Shown here in pieces: positions 24,401 through 25,887 of a DNA stretch of 25,887 nt. Numbering within the stretch: the first letter of the stretch is position 1; the number at the start of each line of letters is the position of its first letter. The notes below the pieces were generated by a model that was given only the letters and a program-made list of their open reading frames with translations, was not told where the DNA came from and did not search any database. Source of the DNA: UBA11524 sp034104265 (GTDB lineage Bacteria > Bacillota > Clostridia > Christensenellales > Aristaeellaceae); contig JAXEEE010000032.1 of the NCBI GenBank assembly GCA_034104265.1, positions 1 to 25,887 on the forward strand, written 5' to 3'. The position numbers and the translations under genes are program-made.

Positions 24401-24500
24401 CTTCACCAACTCCAAGACGCATGAGAGCAACAAGGTGGATACCGATCACCAGGAGGCCATCGAGTACGCCTGGAAGAACGCCCCCAACGGCCACAAGTAA
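21444..24500 (+). CDS. Secreted multi-SH3b cell-wall protein with PG-binding and Cys/His C-terminal domain
   Basis: 1018 residues from the ATG seven bases after GAGGTGA (a TTG one codon upstream is less likely). A signal peptide ends near AQAEA. There are eight bacterial SH3-like domains, each with a VNLR-type strand and W-Y plus GY(V/I)RGD-like ends, starting near residues 38, 181, 253, 337, 426, 520, 609 and 695. A DSGSTGGTG tandem linker separates the first two. A PG_binding_1 domain follows (about 784-850: RKGSTGTAVTNLV...VDGIAGSQT), then a 154-residue C-terminal domain with H911, D913, H966, C984, H986, H993 and H1002 in HADVEPLTAADT, GIPHN and GQICIHFTNSKTH. SH3b and PG-binding parts anchor it to peptidoglycan. 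The last domain resembles the end of other clostridial SH3 proteins; its function is unknown to me, perhaps a cysteine-based wall enzyme. Single-gene transcript. Confidence 0.9.
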   Translation: MMQGWKRLVAVMAALTLVLSMCPVQLLQTAAQAEAATGTVTANGVYLRKQPSKTADYWFKLDTGFVCEVQDVVTSGGVTWYKVKSAHPTSSTTNTYIGYIHGDYFVLNSVGGDEDSKENDDAPEGAGGSSEPDGDSSGDSGSTGGTGDSGSTGGTGDSGSTGGTGDSGSTGGSGSTGSTTLYGVVNADNVNFRKTAGGDLIDKLDKGTRVEILSVPASITVNDWYKVRYDGKEGYIQAPFLTVAGTSVTPPDDYGFVKLILSSANLRAAPAGTVLTQWTTKGEVLPVTGPSQNKGGYNWYPVLYKGAYYFVREDCVQKVSSSDGGSTSTDGSTVTAKGYLKTIKSGVNLRLQPGGNVIQQVKKDVVVTRLSDLVAAGGYSWYLVQVDSVRGYMRSDCVTFVNSDGSATTPPAATVTTPPATTDGAYGYVITTVKGVNLRTKPAGTSQEQIAKGVIMPMTGYAVVSGKYTWYPVRAASGRTGYVRGDCATPCTSDGTATTAPTAPAGGTVTTPPPTLTTYGYVMIKSNNVNVRKTAGGNVVGQVDKGTVWPMTGVSTTKNGYTWYPINANGLTGYVRGDHSFKLSPTQEASYLAGNGVPDESGSSTVTTQYVQTILDKVNLRASASKDANAPYNVALGTVMAFNTSQSVGGSLWYRVIYDNTEVWVLGSCVKVMTQAEYDAYLATKPAATPQPAVIKGYVKTTVGEVNLRTTAGGSNILGRLAKDVVMSYSDSTVAKNYTWYYVQSSLGAGYVRGDCVQVCDKDGNAVVTPTTPGSSTGSGQEAVYTTLRKGSTGTAVTNLVTELKLQGYYTGEITSSYTSAVEAAVKAFQKANGLTVDGIAGSQTQHKLYGTVPPGEGGGSSLTMTIYPAEKIDWWTGGIQTLWAKGSSYKVYDVKTGIVWWARRWSGAYHADVEPLTAADTARLCKIYGVSTAQAIADNNLWQRRPCLVTIGSRTFACSLYGIPHNYPDGDTIPNNDMKGQICIHFTNSKTHESNKVDTDHQEAIEYAWKNAPNGHK
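21858..21965 (+). repeat. Four tandem 27-base repeats coding DSGSTGGTG linker
   Basis: Four consecutive 27-base units (starting at 21858, 21885, 21912 and 21939), differing by a few synonymous third-position changes; the last unit reads DSGSTGGSG. The Gly/Ser/Thr linker lies between SH3b domains 1 and 2. In-frame units can be gained or lost by slippage, so linker length may vary between strains. Confidence 0.9.
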
Positions 24501-24523
24501 GCCGCCGGGCCAACCCAATCCAC

Positions 24524-24565
24524 AAAGCAGCGGCTCCGCACGAAAGACATGTGCGGAGCCGCTTT
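24524..24565 (+). terminator. Terminator of the SH3b-protein gene
   Basis: GCGGCTCCGCAC (24530-24541) pairs with GTGCGGAGCCGC (24551-24562) around nine bases, with AAAGC before and TTT after. It is a near copy of the next hairpin. Confidence 0.8.
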
Positions 24566-24576
24566 GCATCGGTGGG

Positions 24577-24618
24577 AAAAGCAGCGGCTCCGCAGGGAAA
24601 GCGTCTGCGGAGCCGTTT
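24577..24618 (-). terminator. Terminator of the oxidoreductase gene
   Basis: CGGCTCCGCAG (24585-24595) and CTGCGGAGCCG (24605-24615) form an 11-base stem. On the minus strand it is followed by CTGCTTTT, so it ends the oxidoreductase gene whose stop is 15 bases away. The left arm repeats the arm of the preceding terminator (AAAGCAGCGGCTCCGCA). Confidence 0.8.
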
Positions 24619-24632
24619 GGTATGCGGGAGCG

Positions 24633-25709
24633 TCAGATGGCCCAGGGCTGGGTCTGGGTGCGGATGGTCTGCCAGGGGTGGGTGAGAGCCTCCTCCATCA
24701 TAAGGCCGATGTAGGCGTCCTGGAGGCCGTCGGCCAGGGAATAGGCAGGAATGTCGGATTCGCCCCGGCTGAGGCTGCCCATGCGCTCCATCAGCAGGGC
24801 AATGGCGACCTCGTCGTCATTGAGGCGGGCGTGGGGGTAGGGGTTGCGCCACAGCCAGCGTCCGCCCAGCTCCAGGCCCAGGCAGCCCAGGTCGCTGTTG
24901 TTGAAGGGGCCGCGCTCATGCCGGGTGAGGTTTTGGCAGAGGGGGAGGCCGTCGGGGCCGATCCAGCGCAGGGTGAGGTCATCGATTTCGCCCTGATCGC
25001 CCTGGAGGTTGAACTGGCGGGTACGGATGAAGGAATGGTACTGCACGCCGCTGAAGTCGAAGAAGGCGGTTTGTCCGCCGTCGAACTGGAAGGTGAGGCG
25101 GTCGCGGGTTTCGGGGCGGACGGCGCCATCGGTGACCATGCCGGGGCGGGCGTCGGTTTGCCGGACGGGGAAGGAATGTCTGCAGCCGGTGAGGGCGACG
25201 TTGCCGAACCCCGTGCCGAGGAAGCCGCGGATGAGGCTGACGGCGTGGTAGGTATGCACGGCGGAGAGGCTGATATTGCTGACCTGGCCCAGCATGCTCT
25301 CCCGGACGGCACGCATCCAGGCCTGATAGAGGGGCTGATCCAGGTACTGCTCAGCGACCTGGACGATGGCGTGCTTTTCCTGTGCGGCGTTCCAGACGCG
25401 GTGCATATCCTCCAGGGAATTGGCGGGGGGCGTTTCGCACAGGATGGGGATGTGCAGATCCATCAGGCGCAGGAGCGCATTGGTGGAAGCTCCCTTGGAG
25501 ATGCTGAGGATGAGGTAGTCGGGCTTGTCCTGGGTGAGCTCCTCCATGGTATCGGCCATGCGTCCGCCGAAGCGTGCGTGCCAGGCGGGGCGCTTGGCGG
25601 GGTCGCGCAGGTAGGTGCCGGTGAGCTGGAAGCGGTCGGGGAGGCTTTGGGCGATGCGGGCGAAGAACTCTGCTCGCCACCCGCCGCCGATCAGCGCAAA
25701 TCGGGTCAT
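24633..25709 (-). CDS. Gfo/Idh/MocA-family oxidoreductase
   Basis: A 358-residue NAD(P)-dependent sugar or inositol-type dehydrogenase. The N-terminal Rossmann fold begins FALIGGGWRAEFFARIA (GxGxxR-like loop), followed by YLILSISKGASTNALL. The family's EKP motif reads CETPPA, so T93 replaces the usual catalytic-site lysine. The second half is the typical beta-sheet substrate domain ending with the SLADGLQDAYIGLMMEEAL helix. The start follows AAGGAGG. It is transcribed alone from a good promoter, away from the sugar locus. The substrate is unknown; the lysine change suggests a subfamily with a different reaction or a scyllo-inositol/glucose-type oxidation handled by other residues. Confidence 0.88.
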   Translation of the reverse strand: MTRFALIGGGWRAEFFARIAQSLPDRFQLTGTYLRDPAKRPAWHARFGGRMADTMEELTQDKPDYLILSISKGASTNALLRLMDLHIPILCETPPANSLEDMHRVWNAAQEKHAIVQVAEQYLDQPLYQAWMRAVRESMLGQVSNISLSAVHTYHAVSLIRGFLGTGFGNVALTGCRHSFPVRQTDARPGMVTDGAVRPETRDRLTFQFDGGQTAFFDFSGVQYHSFIRTRQFNLQGDQGEIDDLTLRWIGPDGLPLCQNLTRHERGPFNNSDLGCLGLELGGRWLWRNPYPHARLNDDEVAIALLMERMGSLSRGESDIPAYSLADGLQDAYIGLMMEEALTHPWQTIRTQTQPWAI

Positions 25710-25731
25710 GGGAATCCCTCCTTATAGGAAT

Positions 25732-25760
25732 AGTATAAGGGATTCGGAGGAGGATGGCAA
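25732..25760 (-). promoter_or_regulatory. Promoter of the oxidoreductase gene
   Basis: On the minus strand, TTGCCA (25760-25755), exactly 17 bases, then TATACT (25737-25732). The leader to the ATG at 25709 is about 15-18 bases and contains AAGGAGG. Confidence 0.75.
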
Positions 25761-25768
25761 GGGGAGAC

Positions 25769-25859
25769 GCTGGGGCTCCTCGGTGGGCAGTGCCAACACC
25801 CGGCTTGGAGAACGCTGGGGCTTCTCGCCCCAGACCCTCGCCAAAGAGCCTTCGGCTCT
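25769..25859. repeat. GC-rich palindromic repeats at window end
   Basis: A direct repeat ACGCTGGGGCT(C/T)CTCG occurs at 25767 and 25812 (approximate starts). It is followed by two hairpins: CTGGGGC/GCCCCAG (25815-25833) and AGAGCC/GGCTCT (25845-25859). The pattern matches the hairpin sets at 1-45 and 3384-3454. No gene is seen from 25761 to the window end. Confidence 0.5.
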
Positions 25860-25887
25860 CTGGACTCTCATTCGGGGGGGATCAGGC

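Noticed and set aside
21501..24569. 1022-residue open frame antisense to the SH3b gene
   Set aside because: Shadow of a GC-rich repetitive gene; low-complexity Gly/Ala/His composition, no family match, no ribosome site, and it runs through the terminator hairpin.
24549..25727. 392-residue plus-strand frame opposite the oxidoreductase
   Set aside because: It begins inside a terminator, has shadow composition, and the minus strand carries a recognisable Gfo/Idh protein with promoter and ribosome site.

Overview
The window looks like a GC-rich chromosomal segment from an anaerobic, probably gut-associated, Clostridia-type Firmicute. The reasons are the strong AAGGAGG-type ribosome sites, short rho-independent terminators, TTGACA/TATAAT promoters, an LplB/YtcP-type sugar permease pair next to a membrane-anchored AraC regulator, a NusG_II-ApbE-FMN_bind cluster and an SH3b cell-wall protein. 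A high-GC Oscillospirales or Christensenellales-like lineage is my guess; nothing in the window fixes it. I see no rRNA, tRNA, CRISPR array, phage or IS element.

Layout. 1-3160: a 1003-residue membrane protein with a zinc ribbon, one transmembrane helix and about 16 TPR-like repeats. 3180-3470: dispersed palindromic repeats. 3490-5250: a promoter-driven operon of aroE (shikimate dehydrogenase), aroQ (type II dehydroquinase) and a small unknown gene, with 4-base stop/start overlaps. 5344-9484 (minus strand): a serine beta-lactamase-like hydrolase, an MGH1/GH63-like glycosidase and a GH28 pectinase-type glycosidase. 9649-14641 (plus strand): an AraC regulator, two sugar ABC permeases and a shortened solute-binding protein. 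14708-15508: a polysaccharide deacetylase. 15570-18362 (minus strand): an overlapping operon of nucleoside hydrolase, ROK sugar kinase and mannose-6-phosphate isomerase. 18398-18732: a nucleotidyltransferase remnant. 18915-21224: NusG_II protein, ApbE flavin transferase lipoprotein and a double FMN-binding protein. 21444-24500: a secreted protein with eight SH3b domains. 24633-25709 (minus strand): a Gfo/Idh/MocA-type oxidoreductase.

How the genes fit together. From 5.3 to 18.4 kb this is mainly a carbohydrate locus: sensing (AraC), uptake (permeases and binding protein), cleavage (GH28, GH63-like, deacetylase) and entry into metabolism (ROK kinase, ManA, nucleoside hydrolase). Its core is damaged as given. 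Four single-base indels, all in short homopolymers, lie within 3.6 kb (about 9.4-13.0 kb) in the GH28, AraC and second permease genes, and the binding protein lacks its N-terminal lobe. The indels could be sequencing error or true decay; the binding-protein deletion cannot be a base-calling error. The 18.9-21.2 kb cluster is a coherent extracytosolic flavin-redox module. The strongest candidate for little-described biology is the Cys/His-rich C-terminal domain of the SH3b protein.
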